The notes beneath the pieces are model-generated. The model saw only the letters and a program-made list of their open reading frames with translations, searched no databases and was not told where the DNA came from. The translations under genes were made by a program, and so were the position numbers. This document shows, in pieces, positions 8,621-17,160 of a stretch of DNA of 64,000 nucleotides. The stretch is from Rhodopirellula sp. SM50 (GTDB lineage: Bacteria > Planctomycetota > Planctomycetia > Pirellulales > Pirellulaceae), in assembly GCF_002289565.1 (NCBI RefSeq), contig NZ_NTFY01000040.1, positions 1-64,000 on the forward strand, written 5' to 3'. Position 1 is the stretch's first letter; each line of letters opens with the position of its first letter.

Positions 8621-11600
8621 TTCGCACGGAGGATCCGCAGACGATTCACGCGAGAAGTGGATCACGATCGATCGGTTGTGCGATGCCTACGAAGCGTCGC
8701 TTCAAGAAGGCCAGGTCGAGCGGGCTCCGTTTCTGGCCGGGGTGCCGAAAGATTGGCGGACTCAGTTGACTCAGGAGTTGGACGCCATCGACGCGGCGTA
8801 CCGCGACGCCGAAGAGACCCGCGATCAGACGGTCAAGGTTCCCGCCAGCGATCTGAACAGTCGTCGCTTGCCGACGTCGAGCCGCTTGGCGGAATTGGCC
8901 ACGCTGGATCGTGACAAGGTTTGGCTGGGACGGTTTGAAATCCGCAAACGGCTCGGCACCGGGGCGACCGGCAGTGTGTGGTGTGCGCGAGACGCGCGGC
9001 TGGCGCGTTGGGTGGCGCTCAAGGTCCCGCATGCTTCGCGGGTGACCAGTGAGACCAGTGCGGCACGTTTTCAAACCGAGGCTCGTGCCGCGGCTGCCAT
9101 CACGCATCCCAACGTGGTCCAAGTCCACGAAGTCTTGATCGAAGACGGTTTGCCGATCTTGATCCAACAGTGGATCGATGGACCGTCGCTGGCACGGTAC
9201 CTGAAAGATCACGGTCCACTGGATTTCGACCAGGCGGCGGACTGGATGTCGCAAATGGCCGACGCGGTCGCCTGTGCCCACGACCATGGCATCGTGCATC
9301 GCGACCTCAAGCCCGCTAACGTGATGCTCAACAAGAACCGTCCCATGGTTCTCGATTTCGGCTTGGCCAGCTACCCCCAGTTTTCGTCCGGATTGACGAC
9401 CGAGGGCACGGTCCTGGGGACGCCGGCCTACATGAGTCCCGAGCAGGCCGAAGGGGCCGAAAACGCCAACCAGCCGGCGACGGATCTCTATGCGCTGGGC
9501 ACCATCCTGTATGAGATGCTGGTCGGAACACCGCCGTTTGTCGGAAAAGCACGCGAGGTGTTGCAAGCGAACAAGACCGCCATTCCGACGCCTCCCCGCA
9601 GCCGCCGCGCGGCGATCCCTCGTGATCTGGAAACCATCACGCTGCGGTGCTTGGCGAAATCACCCACCGCACGCTACCGATCGGCAGCCGATCTGCGTGA
9701 TGATTTGCAACGGTTTCGCAGACGCGAGCCGATCCTGGCACGCAAGGTGTCACTGTTGGAAAACATTTGGGTTTGGGGGCGACTTCATCCCGCCTATGCG
9801 TTGTTGGTGATGGGAATCCCGGTGGTTTTAATGTTGCTGGTGGGAATCCTGGTCGCCCAGGTGCGGCACATCCAACTGAGCGATCGGGCCAATCGTTTGG
9901 TCCGCCAAAACGAACAAAGCGAAGCCGAACGCGAGGCGTTGCTGGTCCACCGCCACATGGTCGAACTGTCCCGGGCGTCGCATGAGTTAGCCGAAGGCGA
10001 CCGCACCCGCGGGCTGGAGCTTTTGCGCAACATTCCCGATTCGATGCGGAATTGGGAATGGCGACTGCTCGATCTCATCTCCCACTCTCCCTCGACCGTG
10101 CTCAACGCCGACGTCCCGGGCGTCTCCTCCACCGTGGCGATCAACGCGTTGGCCGTTTCGCGTCGGCACCAATGGATGTTTGCCGCCTGCAGCGATGGGA
10201 CGATCTTAAAATGGAAGCTGCCATCGGATCGAGAGTTCTTCAACGCCGACGAGGATCAACGACGCGGGCTCGGTCCCGCACAGATTCTCGTACGATCACA
10301 GGGCTCGGTCCACGCGTTGGCCGTCAGCCCGGACGAAAAATGGTTGTGCTGGATTGATCGAGACGGCGCGGTGACGATTTGGGATCTGCAGGAAAACGAA
10401 CAAGACCAGCGGATCGCCGCGCCCAAGTTGCGACGCGGTCATGCGATCGCGTTTTCCCCCGATTCGACACGACTGCTGGTCGGCGGCGGGGCCAACGCCA
10501 GTGGAACGCGCGCGATCGATGAGCACAGTTGGTTGGTCTTGTGGCAGCGAAATGATGCGGGCGAGTTCACCCTGACGCTCGAGCGCCATTGGGCCGATCG
10601 GCCCGCGATCACCGCCTTGCAATTCACCGATGACACCAAGTTTGTTTCCACCCGCGGACGTTTCGAAGCGACGATGGGATCGATGGGGTTTGTGGAACAT
10701 TGGCGGGTCACCCCCGAAGCGTTCCACCATGAAGGTTTGATCTGGCGCGGGCTGGGCATGCGTGGATTGGACTTTCACCCCCAAACGCATCGGATCGCTT
10801 GGTGTGACGACATCGGAATGACTTATGTCAAGGATTTACGAATGCCGCTGAGACATCCGCCGAGTCAGTTCCAGGCGAGTCAGCGAGCGGCCTCGCAGGT
10901 TCGCTTCTCTCCCGACGGAGACGAATTGATCGTCAGCGGTCGTGATGGCAACGTTTCGCGTTGGTTGCTGACGGAGATTTCCGCCACCGAGTCGTCGCCG
11001 CAACCCGCCAAGGCGTCCGCGCCGGCAACTGAGTCAGCGACGCAGTCGGCGCCGCCGAAGAAGACGGGCACGGCTGACGCGTCGCCGCCCGAAGACAAGT
11101 CCGCCGACGATCCCCATTCGCTGCCCACCGCATCGTTCGCGATTCGACTGATCCGTGATTACCGCGGGCACGAGAACGCGGTCGGGGACGTGCTTTACCT
11201 TGCCCCCTGCCGCAAGCTTGTCAAACAACCGAAATCGGGCGAGCCGCCGTTTCGTTTTTGTGAACCGTTTCTCGTCACCGCCAGTGACGACGGCAAGGTG
11301 CTGTTGTGGTCCAACGACGGTCACGACGCGATCGAAACGCTAAATGTTTCCGACCGAATGTTGGTGGATGCCGCTTGGGTTTCGCCACGACAAATTGCCG
11401 TCGCGATCTCCGGGGCAAGACGTCATCGGAACCTGTTCTACAAGACCTTCTCGCTGAGCAAACACGAGCTGGACGTTGAACTGCGACGTGTCCGGGCGGC
11501 GCGGGGGATCGGCAGCATGCAGCTTCATGGCGATGTTCGGCCGACTGAGTCGGGGCCACCCCGCTTCGCCGTCCATACCCGAAACGCCCTCGTCGTGTTT

Positions 11601-12458
11601 GAAGCGGGAAGAACCGAATTCATCGCCCAGCGGTCGATCGACACCCAGCGACGCGCCGTCTTGACCGCCGTCAGCCTGATCGATTCGCAACATCTCGTCG
11701 CGTCCTTTGCTCAAGACGTCAAGCTTTCCAAAGAAGCCGCCAAAGCGGATCCGAACGGCAATTCAGTGATCCGCCAGGAGAGTCTGTTGCTGTATGACTT
11801 GACCACCGATACGGCCCCGCAAGAACTGGTGTTGCCACGGCTCGGAGGCATTTCTCGACTGAAGGTGGCTCCGTCGGGCGATCGAATCTTTGGATGCACC
11901 CGGGCCGGACGCGTTTTCTATGCGACGCTCTTGCGATCGGCTGACGGCCAATGGCAGTGGGCGGATGCGCCGGTGCAAGTCTGGAAGGCGCATCCCAGTT
12001 CGGTCAATGACCTGGTTTGGCTCGCCGATCGAAACCAACTGGCGACCGTCGGTGACGACGGCAGTTGTGCGATCTGGAATCCGGGTGAGATGACCGATGA
12101 CGAATTGACCTCTCCGTCGACGGCCGGCCACCTCGCACATCCATTGGACGCCCCGTTGCCGGACGTCGTCGCGGACTCGCATTCACCCCAGCTGGGTCAG
12201 CGTTTGCTGGTCAGCAGCAGCCCCGTGACCCGCCTGACCGCTTCGATCACGGGGGACCGGATCGTGACGGTCGGATCCGATCGAGTCATCCGCATTTGGG
12301 ACACGCACAGCGGGTTGGAATTGATCGCCTTGCAACCACGGAAAGAGCGTGTCGTGGGAGTCGAGTTCAGCCCTGACGATCGTCACCTGATGATCGCCGA
12401 AGCCAACTCTCGGATCGAAGTCATCCGTTTGGTCGACGAGGCGACGCAGGAAGACTAA
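8601..12458 (+). CDS. Ser/Thr protein kinase with transmembrane segment and WD40 repeats
   Basis: This is a 1,285-residue membrane kinase. Residues 1-105 form an N-terminal segment seen in planctomycete kinases (ITIDRLCDAYEASLQEG). The Hanks-type kinase domain follows: glycine loop LGTGATGSVW near 117, VALKVP with the ATP lysine near 140, HRDLKPANV near 233, DFG at about 252 and GTPAYMSPEQ. One membrane span lies at about 398-420 (ALLVMGIPVVLMLLVGILVA). The C-terminal 780 residues contain WD40-like repeats, for example HALAVSPDEKWLCWIDRDGA, and sequences ending IWD or IWN, interrupted by an Ala/Pro/Thr-rich spacer near residue 800. The WD40 propeller should sense or bind a partner outside the membrane. 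It starts inside the sigma factor gene and ends convergent to the haem protein gene. Confidence 0.93.
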   Translation: MNTGNPDSHGGSADDSREKWITIDRLCDAYEASLQEGQVERAPFLAGVPKDWRTQLTQELDAIDAAYRDAEETRDQTVKVPASDLNSRRLPTSSRLAELATLDRDKVWLGRFEIRKRLGTGATGSVWCARDARLARWVALKVPHASRVTSETSAARFQTEARAAAAITHPNVVQVHEVLIEDGLPILIQQWIDGPSLARYLKDHGPLDFDQAADWMSQMADAVACAHDHGIVHRDLKPANVMLNKNRPMVLDFGLASYPQFSSGLTTEGTVLGTPAYMSPEQAEGAENANQPATDLYALGTILYEMLVGTPPFVGKAREVLQANKTAIPTPPRSRRAAIPRDLETITLRCLAKSPTARYRSAADLRDDLQRFRRREPILARKVSLLENIWVWGRLHPAYALLVMGIPVVLMLLVGILVAQVRHIQLSDRANRLVRQNEQSEAEREALLVHRHMVELSRASHELAEGDRTRGLELLRNIPDSMRNWEWRLLDLISHSPSTVLNADVPGVSSTVAINALAVSRRHQWMFAACSDGTILKWKLPSDREFFNADEDQRRGLGPAQILVRSQGSVHALAVSPDEKWLCWIDRDGAVTIWDLQENEQDQRIAAPKLRRGHAIAFSPDSTRLLVGGGANASGTRAIDEHSWLVLWQRNDAGEFTLTLERHWADRPAITALQFTDDTKFVSTRGRFEATMGSMGFVEHWRVTPEAFHHEGLIWRGLGMRGLDFHPQTHRIAWCDDIGMTYVKDLRMPLRHPPSQFQASQRAASQVRFSPDGDELIVSGRDGNVSRWLLTEISATESSPQPAKASAPATESATQSAPPKKTGTADASPPEDKSADDPHSLPTASFAIRLIRDYRGHENAVGDVLYLAPCRKLVKQPKSGEPPFRFCEPFLVTASDDGKVLLWSNDGHDAIETLNVSDRMLVDAAWVSPRQIAVAISGARRHRNLFYKTFSLSKHELDVELRRVRAARGIGSMQLHGDVRPTESGPPRFAVHTRNALVVFEAGRTEFIAQRSIDTQRRAVLTAVSLIDSQHLVASFAQDVKLSKEAAKADPNGNSVIRQESLLLYDLTTDTAPQELVLPRLGGISRLKVAPSGDRIFGCTRAGRVFYATLLRSADGQWQWADAPVQVWKAHPSSVNDLVWLADRNQLATVGDDGSCAIWNPGEMTDDELTSPSTAGHLAHPLDAPLPDVVADSHSPQLGQRLLVSSSPVTRLTASITGDRIVTVGSDRVIRIWDTHSGLELIALQPRKERVVGVEFSPDDRHLMIAEANSRIEVIRLVDEATQED

Positions 12459-12525
12459 CGCGTTGTCAATGTATCGTTTAGGGTAGCTGTACAGCGCGAG
12501 CCCAATGTCACTTTGGCTCAACAGG

Positions 12526-12716
12526 TGTTAGCGGAACGGCGCGAGCCGTCCGCTGACGCTTCACAAACACCATGAAAGACCGGAGGGCTCGCGCCCTACC
12601 GCTAACAAAAACCACCGCTTGTGGTGCCAACAGGTGTTAGCGGAACGGCGCGAGCCGTCCGGTGACGCTTCACAAACACCGTGAAAGACCGGAGGGCTCG
12701 CGCCCTACCGCTCACA
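12526..12716. repeat. Two tandem copies of a palindromic TGTTAGCGG repeat at a convergent gene junction
   Basis: Copy A is 12526-12607 and copy B 12635-12716, a 109-bp period, differing at only a few positions. Each copy has a left arm starting TGTTAGCGGAACGGCGCGAG and a right arm ending CTCGCGCCCTACCGCTAACA, which pair to form a long imperfect hairpin. Between the copies is a smaller hairpin, CACCGCTTGTGGTG. It fills the gap between the ends of two converging genes (12458 and 12739). The same arms in the opposite order occur at 16953-17130. Confidence 0.9.
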
Positions 12717-12738
12717 AAAACTTCTGCCATCCCTCGGT

Positions 12739-15700
12739 TCACTCCACGTCCGTGGCCGCCCTCGGATCGACTTGCAAGCTGGCCAGGTACGCGACCAGGT
12801 CACGTAATTCTCTCGGTGTCATGTGTTTGGTCAGGTCGGCGGGCATCGATGAGTTGCCTTTCCGCCGCACTTCGATGTCATCTTGCAAGATCCGTTGTTG
12901 GCTGCCGTCGGCAAGAATCAGTTCGACGACCTCGTCGGTTTCGGATTTGACAATGCCGCTGTGGACACGACCGTCAAGATCCACGATGACCGCCGTTTCG
13001 AATCCCTTGGCGATCTTCGCATCGGGCAGACAGATCGATTCGAGCAGGTAGCGGGCGTCACGCTCTTTCCCGATCACGGTCAGATTGGGGCCTACCTCAC
13101 CGCCGGCGCGATCGACTTTGTGACAGCGGACACAGGAGAGTTCGGTTTTTCCAAAGAACAACGTGGCGCCCCGCTCGGGGTCGCCTCCGGACAGAGAATC
13201 CAGCCATTTGCCGAGCGGTTGCGATTGGGCCAATTCGGTTCGGTACTCGTCCAACCGCTTTTGCTGTGCATCATCCAGTCGGCCCTGTGCCGCTTCGATC
13301 ACGTTCAATTGAACGCGGGCATCCAGGCTTCCGTCGAGGTACTGACCGACGGCCTGGCGGATCGCCGCGTCCGCTTTGGGGTGCTTCAGTTCGGCCAGGA
13401 TGTCCCATGCCTTTTGCCGCATTCGGGTATCGGCATTGGACGTGGATGCGACGAATCGATCGATCGACTTTTCGGCCGCATGATCGGCCAACACGGACAG
13501 ACTGGCCAGTCCCAGCGGTCCACGCGTGTTGTCGACGGGGATCGATTCGGCCAGCCGAACGGCGCTGGTCGCGTCCAGACGCGCCAGTGCCAGCAGGGCC
13601 CGTGCACGCGCGTCGGAACTGCGGCTGGATTCGGCGACTTGTTCGACCAGCGCGCCGGCGATTTTTTTAATTCCCAGCGTCGCGGCCACTTCGATCGCTC
13701 GCAGTCGCACGTTTTCGGGTGCGACCATCAACAGATCGATTTGCGGTTCCAGAGCGGTTGCTGCCAAGGCGGCATCGCGTTTCTCCAGCGGGCGGTAGTC
13801 ACCCAGGACTCGGTCCAGCGGCCCCGGGGAGCTCCAATTGCCCAGCATCTCGATCGCTTCGATCCGCATCGCTTCACTCGCTTCGGAACGGGTCGCGTAG
13901 GTTGCGATCGCATTGGCCGCTTCGGCGCTGCCGATGCGGTAGTTCGCGTTCAGGACGCGTCTTGCCAGTGCTTCGGATTCCAGCGGCTGTCGGATCAAAT
14001 CCGCCAGCGCGGCGGTTGCAAACTCGATCGGATTGTCGTGGATGGCTCGGGCGGCCTCCAGCACCACGCGGGGATCGTCATCGTGCAGGAATTTTGCGAC
14101 CGAACCGCTGGACAATCTTCCTAACGCGATCGCGCCCAACAGCCGTACCGTGGCATTGGGGTGCTTGGCCAGTGCGGCAATCCGGTCCGCTTTGACGGCC
14201 CGCGCCAAATACATCGACGCGGCGTGGCGGATCGCCGGATCGTTGGCGTCGATGGTTCCCGCCTTGGCCAGGACCGCTTCGATCGCTGAGCCGTCTTTCA
14301 GCCGACCGAGCGCGTCGATTGCCGCGTAACGCACCCGCGGGTTCTCGCGATTGAGCGCTGTTTGAGCGGGTTGGGAAGCGCTGGTCCAGCCCTGTTCTCC
14401 GACGATCGCCAGCGCCGCGACACACAGGTTGGCGTCGGCGTCGGCGATCAATTCGATCAACGTTCGCTTGGCGGTCGCATCGGGTTCTTCGCCGGAACCG
14501 CTTTGGCGGGCAATTTGGCCCAGCCCCCACGCCGCGTGTAAACGTGACTTGGAGGCTGCGTCGGTGTCAGCGGCGATTGCGGCCAGCGTGTCGGTTTCGC
14601 CACGGGAGGCAAGTTCCCATTGGCTTTCCAGGCGAATCCGTCGATCGGCATGCCCGATCCAATCGGCCAGGGTTTGGGGTGACAAGGCGTCCCAGTCGCC
14701 GGCAAGGCGCTGCCTGACTTCTGCGACAACGGGATCGTCAGCGTGTTCGGGGTCACTGATGCGATAGATGCGAGCTTTGCCCAGACCATCCCAGCCGTCG
14801 ACCCAGTCGCTGACGTAGAGCGCGCCATCGGGGCCGAACGCGACGTCGGTGGCCAGGCACGTCCAAATCGGCTGATCGTCGGCGACCAGTTTGTACGTCG
14901 CGCCGGCCGGTTCGACGTTGAAGGAACGAATGCCGCTGTTGCTGGGGCCGCCACGAAAATCGCAGATCAAAAACGTGTCGTTGAGGTGGTCGCCGAATCC
15001 GGTGCCGGGGTAGTACGCCAGACCGCTCGGCCCGTCGGTGAAATTGGCCACCGGCGGGATGATCGACGCGGGTTGGTTGGGGTTGGCCGGTTCCCAGATT
15101 TTCTCGCGATTGAAGGGTCCGCGGTCGCTGAGGTACTGGTAATACATCCGCCAGCCGGTGTCACCGTCTTGCAAGACGTGCACGATGCGGGCTTGGTCGC
15201 CACTGTCGCTGTTGTTGTCGACGGTAAACCAATCGCCACGATCGTTGAACGCGAGTTCCTGCGGGTTTCGCAACCCACGGGCGAACACTTCCAGTCCGGT
15301 GCCGTCCAACTCGCAGCGAAACACGGCGCCGCTGGCCGGATCGGACAAGACCTCGCCCTCGGCCGTCCGCAGGTGGTAGCCGCGGTCTCCGATCGTGAAG
15401 TACAGCCGTCCGTCGTAGCCGCGAATCAGTCCATGCAGGTCGTGGCCGCGAAATGCGACTCGGACGCCATACCCGTCCGACAGCACGACGCGTTCATCGG
15501 CCTTGCCGTCACCGTCCTGGTCGACCAATTTCCAAAGCTTGGGGATGCAGGTGTAGTAGACATCGCCGTCGATGGCCAGCACGCCGGCGCCGGTGCCTTC
15601 TTCCAATTGATGGAATCCGCTGGCCAGCACCACGCTCTTGTCGGCCACGTTGTCACCGTCGGTATCGGACAACCGTCGAATCCGGTCGTCATGCTGGGTG

Positions 15701-16194
15701 TAGGTCACCGCCGCCTCCCCCAACAGTCGCTTGTGATAATCGATGCGATCCTGGACCGTCTTGGACGCCAGATCGGCCATCAGCCACTGCTGGTCGTGGC
15801 CGCGATTGTCGGTCACGCCACGATTCTGTCGAAATGTCTCGCACGCATAGAGGTGTCCCTGTCGATCGATGTCGAACGCCACGACGTTGGCGACATCGGG
15901 TTCGGCCGCCCAGACGCTGATCGTCCAGCCCTCGGGGATCCGGATGGCGGACATCGCTTCGGACGGCTCTTGGGACGCCTTGGCAATTTCCGGTGGCAAC
16001 GGCCGGGCCGTTTCGACGTCCGCCGCCCCAACGGTCCCGATTCCCAGCCCGGTCAGTGAACCCGCTCCGCTCAGCGACACCACTGCGGCCAGCACCGCGA
16101 TCACGCCCACCGGTGATCGAAAACATTGGATTCCGCCAAGCCCGTTTCGAACCGTCTGGCGGCACCACAAGGAACTGCAAAGCTGGAATGTCAT
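12739..16194 (-). CDS. PVC-type membrane-bound dehydrogenase with HEAT repeats and C-terminal haem-binding domain
   Basis: About 1,151 residues if started at ATG 16194; the frame runs on to 16266, but the signal peptide fits the later start. After the leader (SPVGVIAVLAAVVSLSGAG), the N-terminal half is a beta-propeller of the putative membrane-bound dehydrogenase family, from EGWTISVWAAEPDVANVVAF to GPDGALYVSDWVDG. The middle is a run of HEAT-like helical repeats (NPRVRYAAIDALGRL, HPNATVRLLGAIALGRL). The C-terminal domain has a c-type haem motif CVRCH near residue 1018, followed by GGEVGPNLTVIG, ending in HMTPRELRDLVAYLASL. The protein should be exported and carry one haem. Its electron donor is unknown; in this phylum such genes are numerous and often linked to polysaccharide breakdown. 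Confidence 0.9.
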   Translation of the reverse strand: MTFQLCSSLWCRQTVRNGLGGIQCFRSPVGVIAVLAAVVSLSGAGSLTGLGIGTVGAADVETARPLPPEIAKASQEPSEAMSAIRIPEGWTISVWAAEPDVANVVAFDIDRQGHLYACETFRQNRGVTDNRGHDQQWLMADLASKTVQDRIDYHKRLLGEAAVTYTQHDDRIRRLSDTDGDNVADKSVVLASGFHQLEEGTGAGVLAIDGDVYYTCIPKLWKLVDQDGDGKADERVVLSDGYGVRVAFRGHDLHGLIRGYDGRLYFTIGDRGYHLRTAEGEVLSDPASGAVFRCELDGTGLEVFARGLRNPQELAFNDRGDWFTVDNNSDSGDQARIVHVLQDGDTGWRMYYQYLSDRGPFNREKIWEPANPNQPASIIPPVANFTDGPSGLAYYPGTGFGDHLNDTFLICDFRGGPSNSGIRSFNVEPAGATYKLVADDQPIWTCLATDVAFGPDGALYVSDWVDGWDGLGKARIYRISDPEHADDPVVAEVRQRLAGDWDALSPQTLADWIGHADRRIRLESQWELASRGETDTLAAIAADTDAASKSRLHAAWGLGQIARQSGSGEEPDATAKRTLIELIADADANLCVAALAIVGEQGWTSASQPAQTALNRENPRVRYAAIDALGRLKDGSAIEAVLAKAGTIDANDPAIRHAASMYLARAVKADRIAALAKHPNATVRLLGAIALGRLSSGSVAKFLHDDDPRVVLEAARAIHDNPIEFATAALADLIRQPLESEALARRVLNANYRIGSAEAANAIATYATRSEASEAMRIEAIEMLGNWSSPGPLDRVLGDYRPLEKRDAALAATALEPQIDLLMVAPENVRLRAIEVAATLGIKKIAGALVEQVAESSRSSDARARALLALARLDATSAVRLAESIPVDNTRGPLGLASLSVLADHAAEKSIDRFVASTSNADTRMRQKAWDILAELKHPKADAAIRQAVGQYLDGSLDARVQLNVIEAAQGRLDDAQQKRLDEYRTELAQSQPLGKWLDSLSGGDPERGATLFFGKTELSCVRCHKVDRAGGEVGPNLTVIGKERDARYLLESICLPDAKIAKGFETAVIVDLDGRVHSGIVKSETDEVVELILADGSQQRILQDDIEVRRKGNSSMPADLTKHMTPRELRDLVAYLASLQVDPRAATDVE

Positions 16195-16385
16195 GAAATC
16201 TAGATCGGGTAGAAACGAAACGGTTGCGGAGGGGCACGACAAACCTAATATCGACACATCATTCAATACGTCAACTCAATGGCTATCTGCCCGCCGGGAA
16301 GATCCATTAGAATACTTGCTTTCCTGTGTCAACGAGCGAGATCGGTTCGGGAAACTCCAACGCCGACACCCCAGTATCATCGTCC

Positions 16386-16895
16386 ATGAATCGAACCGAC
16401 GACGTTTCACCTTTGAACGACCAGCCCGGACCAAACGAAAACACCGATCCGTCGGCAACCGGGGACGCCCCCTTTGTCGCCAAACTCGTCGAGCCGGCAG
16501 CGGTCGAGCCGGCAGCGGTCGATGGGGCAGCGACAAGCCTTGCTGCGGAGACGCCGGTCCGCATCGGATCGCCGTTCCGTGTCGACCCGACGGATCTGGC
16601 AACGCCGTCTGAGCCGGAGAAGATGCTGACGCTTTCGGGCGAGGCAGCTTATGGAGAGTACGGTCCGTTCCTCTACACCGCCATGGGCGCCTCGTCCGCC
16701 GCGGTCGTCGTGCTGGTGTTTGCGGCCCTGGGGACGTGGTGGTTTCCCGCCGGAGGCGCCTTGGTCGCCGTGCTCGGGACGGTCTTGTCGATCATCGGCC
16801 TGTTCTCCCGACGCCGCTTTCGCTACGCCGCCATCGGCACGTTGCCCCTGCACATGGTGCTGTTCGTCTTGAGCTACGCGCGGTCGTTGGCCTGA
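16386..16895 (+). CDS. Small membrane protein of unknown function
   Basis: I do not recognise a family. From ATG 16386 the product is 169 residues; a GTG at 16326 would add 20. The first 80 residues are Asp/Pro/Ala-rich and contain a short repeat, VEPAAVEPAAVDGAA, encoded by a 15-bp DNA repeat (16488-16517). The C-terminal half holds three hydrophobic stretches (SSAAVVVLVFAALGTWWF, GALVAVLGTVLSIIGLF, GTLPLHMVLFVLSYARSLA) joined by an Arg-rich loop RRRFR. It is transcribed divergently from the haem dehydrogenase and ends facing the DUF1501 gene. The long N-terminal disordered part with a compact membrane domain is common among uncharacterised planctomycete proteins. Confidence 0.7.
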   Translation: MNRTDDVSPLNDQPGPNENTDPSATGDAPFVAKLVEPAAVEPAAVDGAATSLAAETPVRIGSPFRVDPTDLATPSEPEKMLTLSGEAAYGEYGPFLYTAMGASSAAVVVLVFAALGTWWFPAGGALVAVLGTVLSIIGLFSRRRFRYAAIGTLPLHMVLFVLSYARSLA

Positions 16896-16952
16896 AGTAG
16901 GGTAAGCATCTTGCTTGCCTCGCAAGCCGCTTTGACGCCAAACGGGGTGTCG

Positions 16953-17130
16953 TCTGTTAGCGGTAGGGCGCGAGCCCTCCGGTCTTGCAAGGTGTTTTCG
17001 ACCTGTAACCGGACGCCTCGCGCCGTTCCGCTAACACCTTCCGCTGTCTGTTAGCGGTAGGGCGCGAGCCCTCCGGTCTTGCAAGGTGTTTTCGACCTGT
17101 AACCGGACGCCTCGCGCCGTTCCGCTAACA
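16953..17130. repeat. Two identical tandem copies of an 84-bp palindromic TGTTAGCGG repeat at a convergent junction
   Basis: Copies at 16953-17036 and 17047-17130 are identical over all 84 bases and are separated by 10 bases. In each, the left arm TGTTAGCGGTAGGGCGCGAG pairs with the right arm CTCGCGCCGTTCCGCTAACA around a central TTTTCGACCTG. The arms are the same family as at 12526-12716 with the GTAGGG and GAACGG variants swapped. It lies between two converging genes (16895 and 17161). Perfect identity implies recent duplication or gene conversion. Confidence 0.92.
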
Positions 17131-17160
17131 GCGTCTGTGCCACAGTCCCTGACATCGAGT

